A DNA stretch of 64,000 nucleotides from Rubrivivax albus (lineage in GTDB: Bacteria > Pseudomonadota > Gammaproteobacteria > Burkholderiales > Burkholderiaceae_C). The stretch spans positions 248,001-312,000 of the forward strand of contig NZ_SACT01000001.1 in NCBI RefSeq assembly GCF_004016515.1, given 5' to 3'. The position numbers and the translations under genes are program-made. Under the pieces are notes generated by a model. The model saw only the letters and a list, made by a program, of their open reading frames with translations, did no database searches and was not told the origin of the DNA. Shown here piece by piece: positions 10,554 to 19,081 of this stretch. The stretch's first letter is position 1; every line of letters begins with the position of its first letter.

Positions 10554-12965
10554 TCAGGCGATGTCGTACTCGCGCCAGTCGGGGTGAGTGAGGTCGCGCA
10601 CGTACTCGGCCGTGAACCCGGGCCACAGCGCCGTGATGCGGCCCGACTCGGTGCGGTACCAGCTGCGGCACTGGCTCCAGACACTGCCTCGCAGTCGCGC
10701 CTGCAGGCCGGCGTTGTGAAGGTCGAAGGCGTCGTGCCGTACTTCGAATGTCTTGTGGCCAGCGGCCTCGGTGCGTTGCATGGCGTCGATCACGAAGCGC
10801 ACCTGCGGCTCCACGAACAGCAGCGTGCTGGTGTGCCCGGTGGCCGTGTTCGGGCCCAACATCAGGAACAGGTTGGGGAAGCCGGGCACGGTGACGCCGC
10901 GATGGGCCGCCGGGCCGTCGTGCCAGAGATCGGCCAGGCGCTGCCCGTCGCGGCCGCGCAGGTCGATCGATGCCAGCAGGTGCGTGGTGTCGAACCCGGT
11001 GGCGCAGACCAGTGCGTCCAGCGGGTGCTCGCGGCCATCGGTGGTGCGCACGCCCTGCGGCGTGATGTGTTCGATGCCCTCGGTCACCAGGCTCACGTTC
11101 GGCTGCGTCAGGGCCGGGTAGAAGTCGTTGCTGTAGATGATGCGCTTGCAGCCCAGCGGGTAGGGTGGCTGCAGCGCCGCGCGCAGCGCCGGATCCTGCA
11201 CCACGGCCAGCTGCTTCTGTGCCAGCCGCAGCATGCTGGCGCGGGCGGCCGTGCCCTCGTCGAACCCGCGCCGGCCCCATTCCAGCACGGCATACCAGAA
11301 CCGGTGGACCGCCCTGGCCACGCCCGGCACGCGCATCAGGGTGCGATCGATCACGCCATAGCGGCGGTCCAGCCGCGGCAGCACCCAGTTCGCCGTACGC
11401 TGAAACACCGTGAGCTGCGTCGCCTGGGACGCCAGAGGCGGGATGAGCTGGGACGCCGTGGAACCCGTGCCGATCACGCCCACGCGCCGGCCGGCCAGGG
11501 GCACCTGGGTGTCCCAGCGTGCCGAATGCAGCCGGGTGCCGGCGAAGTCCGCCAGGCCCGGGATGTCCGGCCAGCGGGCCTGGCTCAGCGGCCCGGTGCT
11601 GCAGACGAACCAGGGGGCCTCGTAGGTCCGGCCGTCGGCCGTGCGCAGGCACCACAGCGCCGCCGCCTCGTCCCAATGTGCCGCCGTCACCGTGCTGCCC
11701 AACCGCAGGTGCGCCCGCACGCCGTAGCGTGTGGCGCAATGTTCCATGTAGGCCTGGATCTCCGGTGCCGCGGCGAAGCGGCGGCGCCAGTGCGGGTAGG
11801 GCGCGAAGGAGAAGCTGTACAGCGGCGCCGGCACGTCCACGCGCGCGCCGGGGTAGCGGTTGTCCCACCAGGTGCCGCCCAGGCCGCTGCTCTGCTCGAG
11901 CATCACGAAATCGTGGATGCCGGCGCGCTTGAGCTGGATGGCGGTGCACAGGCCCGACATGCCGGCGCCGAGCACGAGCACGCGGTGGCGGCGCGCCGCG
12001 CCGGGCGCGGGCGGGGCCGTCAACGGCTGCTCACCCGCCAGCACCTGGGCGGAGAACGCTGCTGCGCGCCGCACCGCCGCCGTGGCGCCCGGCAGCACAC
12101 CGGCGTGCAGCTGCCAGACGTGCCAGCGCCGCTGTGCGACCTCCGCGTACACCGGCACCCCGGCGTCCTCCAGCCGGTCGTGCAGGCGCAGGCCCTGGGC
12201 GTGCAGCAGTTCATCGGTGCCGACCTGCAGCCAGACCGGCGGCAGGCCCGCGAGCTCCGCCCGCAGCGGCGAGCAGCCGGGATCGGACGCGGGCGTGGGG
12301 CCGCGGTAGTGGGCCGCGCAGGCCGACGCCCAGGCCGCCGACAGCATGGCCTCGCCCGGTGGCGCGGGCGCCGTCGAAGCGTCCGCCTGGCCTGCCGGGA
12401 GTTCCACCCAGGGTGAGAGCAGCCACAGGCCAGCCGGCATCGGCCCGCCGTGGTCGCGCTGCGCCAGCGCGGTGGCCAGGGCCAGGCCGCCGCCGGCGGA
12501 GTCCCCGGCGATCACGACCGGCCCGTGCGCCGCCTGCAGCGCCTGCAGGCAGGCCAGCGCGTCGTCGCGCGCTGCCGGGAACGGATGTTCCGGCGCCAGC
12601 CGGTAGTCGGGCACGAAGACCGGCCGCCCGCTGAAGCGGGCCAGGTGGCCGGTGATGGCGCGGTGCGTGCGCGGTGCACCGATGCAGTAGGCGCCGCCAT
12701 GCAGGTAGAGCAGGGCGCCGACGCCGCTGGCGGCGACCGGCTGCACCCATTCACCCGGCACGCCGGCCAGGGTGCTGCGCTCGAAGCGCACGCCGCGTGG
12801 TGCCAGGGTCAGCGCCGCCAGCCCGCGCAGCCAGCTGCGCTGCAGCGCCAGCGGCACGCGGGGCGACAGCACCGGCTTGAGCAGGCCCTGGAGCAGCAGC
12901 CGAAGCGCTGCCGCGGCCACGACCTCCCGGAGGCCACCGGGCGGCGCGACGGTGTGGATGGACAT
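10554..12965 (-). CDS. Esterase / Baeyer-Villiger-type flavin monooxygenase fusion protein
   Basis: 803 aa with two catalytic halves. Residues ~1-315 form an HSL-family alpha/beta hydrolase: oxyanion motif YLHGGAYCIG (HGG at 89-91), nucleophile Ser156 in GDSAGGG, Asp251 in VGTDELLHAQ, and candidate His282 in RRWHVWQLH. Residues ~327-803 form a class B flavoprotein monooxygenase: FAD loop VLGAGMSGL (~332-339), the Baeyer-Villiger fingerprint FAGTRLHSARWD (474-485, pattern FxGxxxHxxxW[PD]) and a second dinucleotide loop IGTGSTAS (~498). Such enzymes turn ketones into esters, which the attached esterase could hydrolyse. Substrate unknown. The start is supported by a -10-like element 8 bases upstream. 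It lies between pth and rplY with no pathway neighbours. Confidence 0.93.
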   Translation of the reverse strand: MSIHTVAPPGGLREVVAAAALRLLLQGLLKPVLSPRVPLALQRSWLRGLAALTLAPRGVRFERSTLAGVPGEWVQPVAASGVGALLYLHGGAYCIGAPRTHRAITGHLARFSGRPVFVPDYRLAPEHPFPAARDDALACLQALQAAHGPVVIAGDSAGGGLALATALAQRDHGGPMPAGLWLLSPWVELPAGQADASTAPAPPGEAMLSAAWASACAAHYRGPTPASDPGCSPLRAELAGLPPVWLQVGTDELLHAQGLRLHDRLEDAGVPVYAEVAQRRWHVWQLHAGVLPGATAAVRRAAAFSAQVLAGEQPLTAPPAPGAARRHRVLVLGAGMSGLCTAIQLKRAGIHDFVMLEQSSGLGGTWWDNRYPGARVDVPAPLYSFSFAPYPHWRRRFAAAPEIQAYMEHCATRYGVRAHLRLGSTVTAAHWDEAAALWCLRTADGRTYEAPWFVCSTGPLSQARWPDIPGLADFAGTRLHSARWDTQVPLAGRRVGVIGTGSTASQLIPPLASQATQLTVFQRTANWVLPRLDRRYGVIDRTLMRVPGVARAVHRFWYAVLEWGRRGFDEGTAARASMLRLAQKQLAVVQDPALRAALQPPYPLGCKRIIYSNDFYPALTQPNVSLVTEGIEHITPQGVRTTDGREHPLDALVCATGFDTTHLLASIDLRGRDGQRLADLWHDGPAAHRGVTVPGFPNLFLMLGPNTATGHTSTLLFVEPQVRFVIDAMQRTEAAGHKTFEVRHDAFDLHNAGLQARLRGSVWSQCRSWYRTESGRITALWPGFTAEYVRDLTHPDWREYDIA

Positions 12966-12973
12966 CGCGGGCG

Positions 12974-12979
12974 ATTCTG
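12974..12979 (-). promoter_or_regulatory. -10-like hexamer for the fusion gene
   Basis: On the minus strand the hexamer reads CAGAAT and ends 8 bases before the ATG at 12965. A strong terminator hairpin lies just upstream, so a promoter is needed here. No convincing -35. Confidence 0.45.
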
Positions 12980-12995
12980 CCCGCCGGAAACAGCA

Positions 12996-13024
12996 AGGCC
13001 GGCGCGGGTGAACCCGGCCGGCCT
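12996..13024 (-). terminator. Terminator of the prs-rplY unit
   Basis: AGGCCGGC (12996-13003) pairs perfectly with GCCGGCCT (13017-13024); an inner CGGGT/ACCCG stem extends it. On the minus strand the hairpin is followed by TGCTGTTTCC. It sits 36 bases after the rplY stop, in the gap before the fusion gene. Confidence 0.65.
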
Positions 13025-13059
13025 GTGCGTGACGCGTGCGGGGCGGGGCCCCGCCGCCC

Positions 13060-13716
13060 TCACTTCTTGTTCTGCTTCTCGTCCTTCTTGCCCTTGCCCT
13101 TGCCCTTGCCCTTCTCGGGCGCGGCCACCGGCGTGGCGATGATCTCTTCCTCGGCCTTGGGCTCGACCACGCTGGCGATGGTGATGTCCTTGTTGCCGTG
13201 GCGCACGATCTTGATGCCGGCGTCGAGCTTCAGGTCACGGGCGTGGATGCTGTCGCCCTTCTTGAGCTCGCTGAGGTCCACCGTGATGTATTCCGGCAGC
13301 TTCTGCGCCAGGCACTCGATCTCGAGTTCGCTCATCACGTGGTTGACGAGGCACTTGTCGGTCTTCACCGCGGGCGAGTTCTCCTCGCCGACGAAGTGCA
13401 ACGGCACCTTCTTGCGCAGGCGGGTGGTGGCGTCCACGCGCTGGAAGTCCACGTGCAGCACCAGCGGCTTCCAGGCGTGCACCTGGAAGTCGCGCAGCAG
13501 CACCTGTTCGGTCTTGCCGGCGAGTTCCATCTCGAGGATGGACGAGTGGAAGGCTTCCTTCTTCAGCGCGAAGAAGAGCGCGTTGTGATCGAGCTCGATC
13601 ATCGTGGGCGTGCCGGCGCCGTAGACGATGCCCGGCACCTTGTCGGCGCGGCGCAGGCGGCGGCTCGCTCCGGTCCCCTGCAGGCTGCGCTCGTAAGCGG
13701 TGAATTTCATGTTCAC
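13060..13716 (-). CDS. rplY: Large ribosomal subunit protein bL25 (Ctc/TL5 type)
   Basis: Binds 5S rRNA in the 50S subunit. 218 aa, the two-domain Ctc form: an N-terminal L25 barrel ([17 protein letters not shown] start, [29 protein letters not shown]) and a C-terminal beta domain ([15 protein letters not shown]...), ending in a Lys/Gly-rich tail [19 protein letters not shown] lies 6 bases before the ATG. It is downstream of prs, separated by two hairpins. Confidence 0.96.
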   Translation of the reverse strand: MNMKFTAYERSLQGTGASRRLRRADKVPGIVYGAGTPTMIELDHNALFFALKKEAFHSSILEMELAGKTEQVLLRDFQVHAWKPLVLHVDFQRVDATTRLRKKVPLHFVGEENSPAVKTDKCLVNHVMSELEIECLAQKLPEYITVDLSELKKGDSIHARDLKLDAGIKIVRHGNKDITIASVVEPKAEEEIIATPVAAPEKGKGKGKGKKDEKQNKK

Positions 13717-13750
13717 TCCAGTTCAAAAGGCCCCGCGACCAGGGCCGTAC

Positions 13751-13802
13751 AGAAAGAAAGGGCCGACGGCCCCTCCGCTTCGACGGCCTCGAACAGGCCG
13801 TC
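13751..13802 (-). promoter_or_regulatory. Two hairpins in the prs-rplY gap (attenuator or partial terminator)
   Basis: Reading the minus strand from prs: GACGGCCT/AGGCCGTC (13782-13802) is a perfect 8-bp stem with a 5-base loop. Then GGGCC/GGCCC (13760-13772) is followed by TTTCTTTCT (13751-13759), the form of an intrinsic terminator. Because rplY follows with its own Shine-Dalgarno, this may adjust how much prs message reads into rplY. Confidence 0.55.
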
Positions 13803-13808
13803 CTCTCG

Positions 13809-14771
13809 TCAAAAATTGCTGTTCTGCTCCGCGAACAACGAGGTCACCGATTCCCCGTCGCTGATGCGGCGGATGGTCTCGGCGAACAGGAAGGCCACCG
13901 AGAGCTGGCGGATCTTGCCGCAGGCCTTGGCCGGCTCGCTGAGCGGGATGGTGTTGGTGATGCAGACCTCGTCGAGCTGCGACCCGGCGATGCGCTCGAT
14001 GGCCGGGCCGGAGAACACCGGGTGCGTGCAGTAGGCGAAGACGCTCTTGGCGCCACGGTCCTTCAGCACCTCGGCCGCCTTCACCAGCGTGCCGGCGGTG
14101 TCGATCATGTCGTCCATGATCACGCAGTTGCGCCCGTCGATCTCGCCGATCACGTGCATGACCTCGGAAACGTTGGCCGCCGGGCGGCGCTTGTCGATGA
14201 TGGCCAGGTCGCAGCCCAGCTGCTTGGCCAGCGCACGCGCGCGCACCACGCCGCCGACGTCGGGGCTCACCACCACCAGGTCGCGGTAGTTCTTGCTCTT
14301 GAGGTCCGACAGCAGCACCGGGCTGGCGTAGATGTTGTCGACCGGGATGTCGAAGAAGCCCTGGATCTGGTCGGCGTGCAGATCCATCGTCAGCACGCGC
14401 TCCACACCCACCGTCTCCAGCAGGTTGGCCACCACCTTGGCGCTGATGGGCACGCGCGTGCTGCGCGGGCGGCGGTCTTGGCGGGCGTAGCCGAAGTACG
14501 GGATCACGGCGGTGATGCGGCGGGCACTGGCCCGCTTGAGCGCATCGGCCATGATCAGCAGCTCCATCAGGTTCTCGTTGGTCGGGCTGCAGGTGGGCTG
14601 GACGACGAAGACGTCGCGCGCGCGCACGTTCTGGCGGATCTCCACCGTGACCTCGCCGTCGGAGAAGCGGCCGACCGCCGCCTTGCCGAGCTCCACGCCC
14701 AGGTGGCCGGCGATCTCCTGGGCCAGCGCCGGGTTGGCGTTGCCGGTGAAGAGCACGGTGTTGAACAGCAC
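13809..14771 (-). CDS. prs: Ribose-phosphate pyrophosphokinase
   Basis: Makes PRPP from ribose-5-phosphate and ATP for nucleotide, histidine and tryptophan synthesis. 320 aa from the GTG at 14771; the open frame continues upstream through the tRNA, which is not coding. Blocks: [69 protein letters not shown], and the PRPP loop [18 protein letters not shown] precedes the GTG. tRNA-Gln lies 51 bases upstream on the same strand, the usual beta-proteobacterial order. Confidence 0.96.
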   Translation of the reverse strand: MLFNTVLFTGNANPALAQEIAGHLGVELGKAAVGRFSDGEVTVEIRQNVRARDVFVVQPTCSPTNENLMELLIMADALKRASARRITAVIPYFGYARQDRRPRSTRVPISAKVVANLLETVGVERVLTMDLHADQIQGFFDIPVDNIYASPVLLSDLKSKNYRDLVVVSPDVGGVVRARALAKQLGCDLAIIDKRRPAANVSEVMHVIGEIDGRNCVIMDDMIDTAGTLVKAAEVLKDRGAKSVFAYCTHPVFSGPAIERIAGSQLDEVCITNTIPLSEPAKACGKIRQLSVAFLFAETIRRISDGESVTSLFAEQNSNF

Positions 14772-14821
14772 GCTGGGACTCCGGGGCGCCGGGCAAGGCC
14801 CGGACGGTGGGTCAGAGGATT

Positions 14822-14898
14822 TGGCAGGGGAGGAAGGACTCGAACCCTCGCATGTCGGAATCAAAATCCGATGCCTTAACCAACTTGGCGACTCCCCT
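14822..14898 (-). tRNA. tRNA-Gln (UUG)
   Basis: A 77-base cloverleaf including an encoded CCA. The acceptor stem AGGGGAG pairs with CTCCCCT, with discriminator G. The anticodon stem TCGGA/TCCGA closes loop TTTTGAT, anticodon TTG. The T arm has GGGTTCGAGTCC. It lies between ispE and prs on the same strand and is probably processed from a shared transcript. Confidence 0.97.
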
Positions 14899-14937
14899 AC
14901 ACAGGACCCCGGCTGACGCCGAGACCCTCGAACCGTT

Positions 14938-15819
14938 CTAGTCGGCCCAGTCCGCAAGCGGATGCCGGCCCAGACCCCGGCACATCCGACCTTCCCAGCC
15001 CGCCGGCAATTCAGCCTGCGGAAACGTCGCCACGGGAACGTCGCCTGTGCCAGCCCTCGCGAACACCGCGCTGCCCGAGCCCGTCATGCGGCTGTTGCCG
15101 AATCGGGCCTCGAGCCACCGGGCGGCTTGCGCCACCTCGGGGCAGAGGGATTCGGCCACCGGCTGCAGGTCGTTGCGACCCTGGCCACCGGCCCAATCCA
15201 TCTGGCGACATGCGTCGTCGAGAGAGCCCTCAACTATAACAGCTTCCGTGTCGCGTGTGAGTGCCGGGTGGGTGAAGATCTGCGCGGTAGGCAGCGGCGT
15301 GGGCGGCTTGACCACGGCGTACCACTGGCGCGGCAGCTGCAAGGGGCGCAGCCGTTCGCCGATGCCTTCGACGAAGGCATCCTGCCCGCCGATGAAGAAG
15401 GGCACGTCGGCGCCCAGGCTTGCGCCCAGTGTGGCCAACCGCGTGCGCGGCCAGTGCAGACCCCAGAGTTGGTTGAGGCCCAGCAGCACGGTGGCGGCGT
15501 CGGAACTTCCGCCACCCAGGCCCGCGCCCCAGGGCAGGCGCTTCTCGATCGTGATGTCCACGCCCAGGGGCTGGGACGCTTCGGCCTGGAGCAGGCGCGC
15601 TGCGCGCAGGCAAAGGTCGTCGTCCGGGAGCGTGGCGCCGATGTCGTGGCGCTGCACCCGGCCGTCGACCCGGCGCTCGAGGTGCAGGGTGTCGCACCAG
15701 TCGATGAGCACGAAAGGCGACTGCAGCAGGTGGTAGCCGTCGGCCCGCCGGCCGATCACGTGCAGGAACAGGTTCAGCTTGGCGGGTGCGGGCAGGTCGA
15801 ACAGCGCGCGCAGGGTCAC
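14938..15819 (-). CDS. ispE: 4-diphosphocytidyl-2-C-methyl-D-erythritol kinase
   Basis: GHMP kinase of the non-mevalonate isoprenoid pathway; phosphorylates CDP-ME. 293 aa. Motifs: [23 protein letters not shown] at the N-terminus (catalytic Lys region) and the ATP loop [18 protein letters not shown]. The C-terminal GHMP motif is present as [13 protein letters not shown]. Its start overlaps the lolB stop by 4 bases. Confidence 0.96.
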   Translation of the reverse strand: MTLRALFDLPAPAKLNLFLHVIGRRADGYHLLQSPFVLIDWCDTLHLERRVDGRVQRHDIGATLPDDDLCLRAARLLQAEASQPLGVDITIEKRLPWGAGLGGGSSDAATVLLGLNQLWGLHWPRTRLATLGASLGADVPFFIGGQDAFVEGIGERLRPLQLPRQWYAVVKPPTPLPTAQIFTHPALTRDTEAVIVEGSLDDACRQMDWAGGQGRNDLQPVAESLCPEVAQAARWLEARFGNSRMTGSGSAVFARAGTGDVPVATFPQAELPAGWEGRMCRGLGRHPLADWAD

Positions 15820-16334
15820 GACGCGCCCCCGGTCAACCGAACGCGCAGCGTCATGGCCGGCGCCGCCGCACGGCTGGCCAGCAGCAGACCGTCGGCCAGC
15901 CGCGAGGTGTCCAGCGTCCAGCCCAGCTGATCGAAGCCGTCGGCCGTCACGGTGTGCGCCGCCCCCGGCCAGGGCCGACCGCGCAGCCAGTCCGGCAGCG
16001 CCTGCAGCGGCATCCGCTCACCCAGGAGGTCCTGCGCCAGGCTGCCCAGGTCGGGGTAGCGCCGCGTGGTGCGTCCATCGTCCAGCACCGCCTCGCCGGG
16101 AGCCCAGCTGGCCGTGCCCAGGCGCGGCCCCAAGGGCGTCGACAGGTCCAGCCGGCCCCGTTGTGCATCGCCCAGCAGGTCGAACGCAGCGTTGAACCCC
16201 TTGGCAGGCCCTTCGGCCGAGGCGGCCACCGACACCACCAGCCGGCCGCTCAGCGCGGGCGGGGCCTCGGGCAGGCTGGCGCAGGCCGACAGCAGCGCGG
16301 CGAGCCCCGCGCCGGCCAGGGGGAGGAGCCTCAC
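15816..16334 (-). CDS. lolB: Outer-membrane lipoprotein-sorting protein LolB
   Basis: Receives lipoproteins from LolA and inserts them in the outer membrane; itself a lipoprotein. 172 aa with a lipobox LLSAC (Cys at ~18). LSGRLVVSV, GRLDLSTPLGPRLGTASW and the C-terminal VRLTGG fit the LolB fold. Position between a TPR protein and ispE supports the call. It overlaps both neighbours by 4 bases. Confidence 0.88.
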   Translation of the reverse strand: MRLLPLAGAGLAALLSACASLPEAPPALSGRLVVSVAASAEGPAKGFNAAFDLLGDAQRGRLDLSTPLGPRLGTASWAPGEAVLDDGRTTRRYPDLGSLAQDLLGERMPLQALPDWLRGRPWPGAAHTVTADGFDQLGWTLDTSRLADGLLLASRAAAPAMTLRVRLTGGAS

Positions 16335-18106
16335 AGCCCGACCTGCAGCCGCGCCAGGGTCTCGCGCAGCACATCGTTGGCATCGTCGCGCGCCTGCGCC
16401 TGGCGCCAGATGCGGCGTGCTTCGTCTCGGCGCCCCTGGGCCCAGAGCACCTCGCCCAGGTGGGCGCCGATCTCGGTGTCGGGGCGCGACGCCCAGGCCT
16501 GGCGCAGCAGGCGTTCGGCTTCGTCGAGGTTGCCGAGCCGGAACTCCACCCAGCCCAGGCTGTCGGTGATGAAGGGGTCACCGGGCATCAGGTCCAGCGC
16601 CTTGCGGATCAGCGTGCGGGCTTCCTCCAGCCGTACGCCACGATCGGCCAGCGAGTAGCCCAGCGCGTTGTGGGCGTGGCCGTGTTCGGGCTGGATCTCG
16701 ATCACCCGACGCAACAGGCGTTCCATGTCCGGCAGGCGGTCGAGCTTCTCGGCCACCATGGCCTGTTCGTAGAGCAGGTCCACGTCCTCGGGGAAGCGTT
16801 CCACGGCGCGGGCGAAGACGTCGTAGGCCGGCTGCCAGCGCTTGACGTCCCGCAGCAGCTGCGCCTCGGCCACGAGCTTGGCCCGCGCGTCTGCCGCCGA
16901 GCGTTCCGGCACCTGGCGCAGCGACGCCACGGCCGCGTCGACGTTGCCCTGGCGAGCCATCAGCGTGGCCCGCCGCGCCTGCACCTCTAGGGCGCGCTGG
17001 GGATCATCGATGCGGGCCAGCCACGCCTCGGCGGCGGGGAAGTCGCCGCGCTGCTCGGCCGCCTGGGCCAGCATCAGCCAGGCCTGCACGAGGCCCTGGT
17101 CGGCGGGCGTGTCGGCCGCTTCATCGGGCCCGGCGTCGGCTGCCGGTGCGCTGGCCGCACCCTGGGCCGGGGCGGCGGGCTGCACCAGGGCCACGTAGCG
17201 CTTCAGTGCCGCCTCGGCCTGCTCGGTGTGCCGCAGCTCCAGCTGCAGCGCGCCCAGCATCAGCCAGGGTGGGGCTTGGTCGGGTTGCTGAGTGGTGGCG
17301 GTCTCCAGCTGCGCGATGGCCTCCGGATAGCGCTGTGCGGCGGTGAGCACGCGTGCCCAGGCCAGGCGCAGCGCTGGCTCGGCATCGGACCGGGCCAGAT
17401 GGGCCGTCACCAGCGCTTCGGCCTCGGGGCGCTGCGTGCGCAGTTCCATGGCCAGCAGTGCCGGGCCAGGGGCTGCAGGGTCGTCGGCGGCGCCTTCGCG
17501 TGCCAGCGCCAGCGCGCGGTCGGGGTCGTCCGCGGCGAGCCAGGCGCGCCCGCGCGCCACCAGCGCCGGGGAACGTGTGGCCGGGTCGGCGGCATGGGCC
17601 GCCAGGGCGGTGTCCAGCAGCTCGGCCGTGCGACGCTTGTCGGTGGCACGCTCGAAGAAGCGTGGCAGTGCAGCGATCATGCCGCCGCGTTCGGCGGCCG
17701 GCGTCTTCTGCAGCAGGGCTGCCAGCGGCTCGCCGGCGGCGTCCAGCTGGTTCAGGGCCGTCAGGATCTGCAGTTCCAGGCGCAGCGGCTCGGTCGAGTC
17801 GGGCAGCGCCTGGGCCCAGGCGCGCGTGGCCTCCAGGGCCTCGCGACCGGCCCGCGACTGCAGGGCAATGTCCATCGCGCGCCGGAACAGCTGGGCGTCC
17901 TGGGTGCGCCGCGCGGCGTCGAGGTACAGCTGATAGGCCTGCCCGGGCTGGCTGTTGCGCAGCTCCATCTCGCCGAGCAGCAGCTGGTAGAACAGCGGGG
18001 CATCGAGCGCACTGCGCTGCGCCGGCACGTCGGCCCACGCCGTCCCGCAGGCAAGGCTCAGGGCGACGGCCGCGAGCAGCTTGCGCCCGCGCAATACCTC
18101 AGGCAT
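16331..18106 (-). CDS. Exported TPR-repeat protein
   Basis: 591 aa. A signal peptide (LLAAVALSLACGTAWA, cleavage near residue 25) is followed by repeated TPR helices throughout; ALLQLELRHTEQAEAALKRY, AHNALGYSLADRGVRLEEA and DSLGWVEFRLGNLDEAERLL are clear copies, the last three being consecutive. Periplasmic or outer-membrane scaffold, partner unknown; often found next to lolB in this group. The ATG at 18106 is chosen because GGAG precedes it by ~7 bases and it starts a normal signal peptide; starts at 18133 and 18139 are possible but lack this. Confidence 0.85.
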   Translation of the reverse strand: MPEVLRGRKLLAAVALSLACGTAWADVPAQRSALDAPLFYQLLLGEMELRNSQPGQAYQLYLDAARRTQDAQLFRRAMDIALQSRAGREALEATRAWAQALPDSTEPLRLELQILTALNQLDAAGEPLAALLQKTPAAERGGMIAALPRFFERATDKRRTAELLDTALAAHAADPATRSPALVARGRAWLAADDPDRALALAREGAADDPAAPGPALLAMELRTQRPEAEALVTAHLARSDAEPALRLAWARVLTAAQRYPEAIAQLETATTQQPDQAPPWLMLGALQLELRHTEQAEAALKRYVALVQPAAPAQGAASAPAADAGPDEAADTPADQGLVQAWLMLAQAAEQRGDFPAAEAWLARIDDPQRALEVQARRATLMARQGNVDAAVASLRQVPERSAADARAKLVAEAQLLRDVKRWQPAYDVFARAVERFPEDVDLLYEQAMVAEKLDRLPDMERLLRRVIEIQPEHGHAHNALGYSLADRGVRLEEARTLIRKALDLMPGDPFITDSLGWVEFRLGNLDEAERLLRQAWASRPDTEIGAHLGEVLWAQGRRDEARRIWRQAQARDDANDVLRETLARLQVGL

Positions 18107-18138
18107 GGCCACTCCACGTCGATTGAAATTCATTCTCA

Positions 18139-18144
18139 CATAAT
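18139..18144 (+). promoter_or_regulatory. -10-like hexamer for mutM
   Basis: CATAAT ends 6 bases before the mutM ATG, so a sigma70 start site would fall on the A of ATG. The upstream DNA is AT-rich for this genome (TTGAAATTCATTCTC) and is shared with the divergent TPR gene. Confidence 0.6.
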
Positions 18145-18150
18145 GCCCGC

Positions 18151-18990
18151 ATGCCGGAACTCCCCGAAGTCGAGGTCACGCGTCGCAGCCTCGACGGACC
18201 GTTGCAGGGCGCACGGATCCTCGGTGTTCGGCTGGGCAAACCCTTGCGCTGGCCGCTGGGCTGCGACCCGGCGGTACGGCTGATCGGCCGCACCATCGGC
18301 CCGATCGCCCGACGCGGCAAGTACCTCTGGATGCCGCTGCACGCGGCCGGTGGTGCACCCGACGGCGGCCTGTTGCTGCACCTGGGCATGTCGGGTTCGC
18401 TGGCGCTCCAGCCCGCGGTGCCGGCGCCGGCCGGCCCGCACGACCACTTCGAGCTGGCCACCACGCAGGGCACCCTGCGGCTGACCGATCCACGCCGCTT
18501 CGGTGCCGTGGTCTGGTCGGCCGCGCTGGACGCGGATCCGGCGCGCAAGCTGCTGTCGTCGCTGGGGCATGAGCCCTTCGACGAGGCGCTGACGCCGGAG
18601 TTCCTGCATGCGGCCCTGAAGCGGCGCCGCGCGCCGATCAAGCCGGTGCTGATGGCGGGCGACATCGTCGTCGGCGCCGGCAACATCTACGCCTGCGAGG
18701 CGCTGTTCGAGGCCGGCATCCACCCCGGCCTGCGTGCCGACCGCTTGAGCCGGCCGCGCGCGGCGCGGCTGCTGGCGGCCGTGCGGGCCACGCTGTCGCG
18801 CGCATTGGCGCTGGGCGGCAGCACGCTGCGCGACTTCCACGATGCCCATGGGATGGACGGCGCCTACCAGGACCACGCTGCGGTCTATGGCCGTGCCGGC
18901 CAGCCCTGCCACCGGTGCGGGCAGACCGTGCGCCGCAGTGTGCAGGCGCAGCGGGCCACCTACTGGTGCCCAGGCTGCCAGAAGCGCTGA
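18151..18990 (+). CDS. mutM: Formamidopyrimidine-DNA glycosylase
   Basis: Removes 8-oxoguanine and ring-opened purines; bifunctional glycosylase/lyase. 279 aa. It starts with [12 protein letters not shown] (Pro2 nucleophile, Glu3). RRGKYLWM carries the conserved Lys. A C-terminal zinc finger CHRCG...YWCPGCQK is intact. With mutY 2 kb downstream, the window holds two of the three GO-system enzymes. Confidence 0.97.
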   Translation: MPELPEVEVTRRSLDGPLQGARILGVRLGKPLRWPLGCDPAVRLIGRTIGPIARRGKYLWMPLHAAGGAPDGGLLLHLGMSGSLALQPAVPAPAGPHDHFELATTQGTLRLTDPRRFGAVVWSAALDADPARKLLSSLGHEPFDEALTPEFLHAALKRRRAPIKPVLMAGDIVVGAGNIYACEALFEAGIHPGLRADRLSRPRAARLLAAVRATLSRALALGGSTLRDFHDAHGMDGAYQDHAAVYGRAGQPCHRCGQTVRRSVQAQRATYWCPGCQKR

Positions 18991-19081
18991 CGCCCGCCAT
19001 TCGTGATGCCGTGCGCAGTCGGACCGCCTCCCCTGTCAGCAAGTGTTTCGCCCCTGGGAGCCGGCCGAGGGCTGCGCTAGG

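Noticed and set aside
18123..18144. Fur-box-like sequence before mutM (TTGAAATTCATTCTCA...)
   Set aside because: Only a weak match to a Fur palindrome and no iron-related neighbour.
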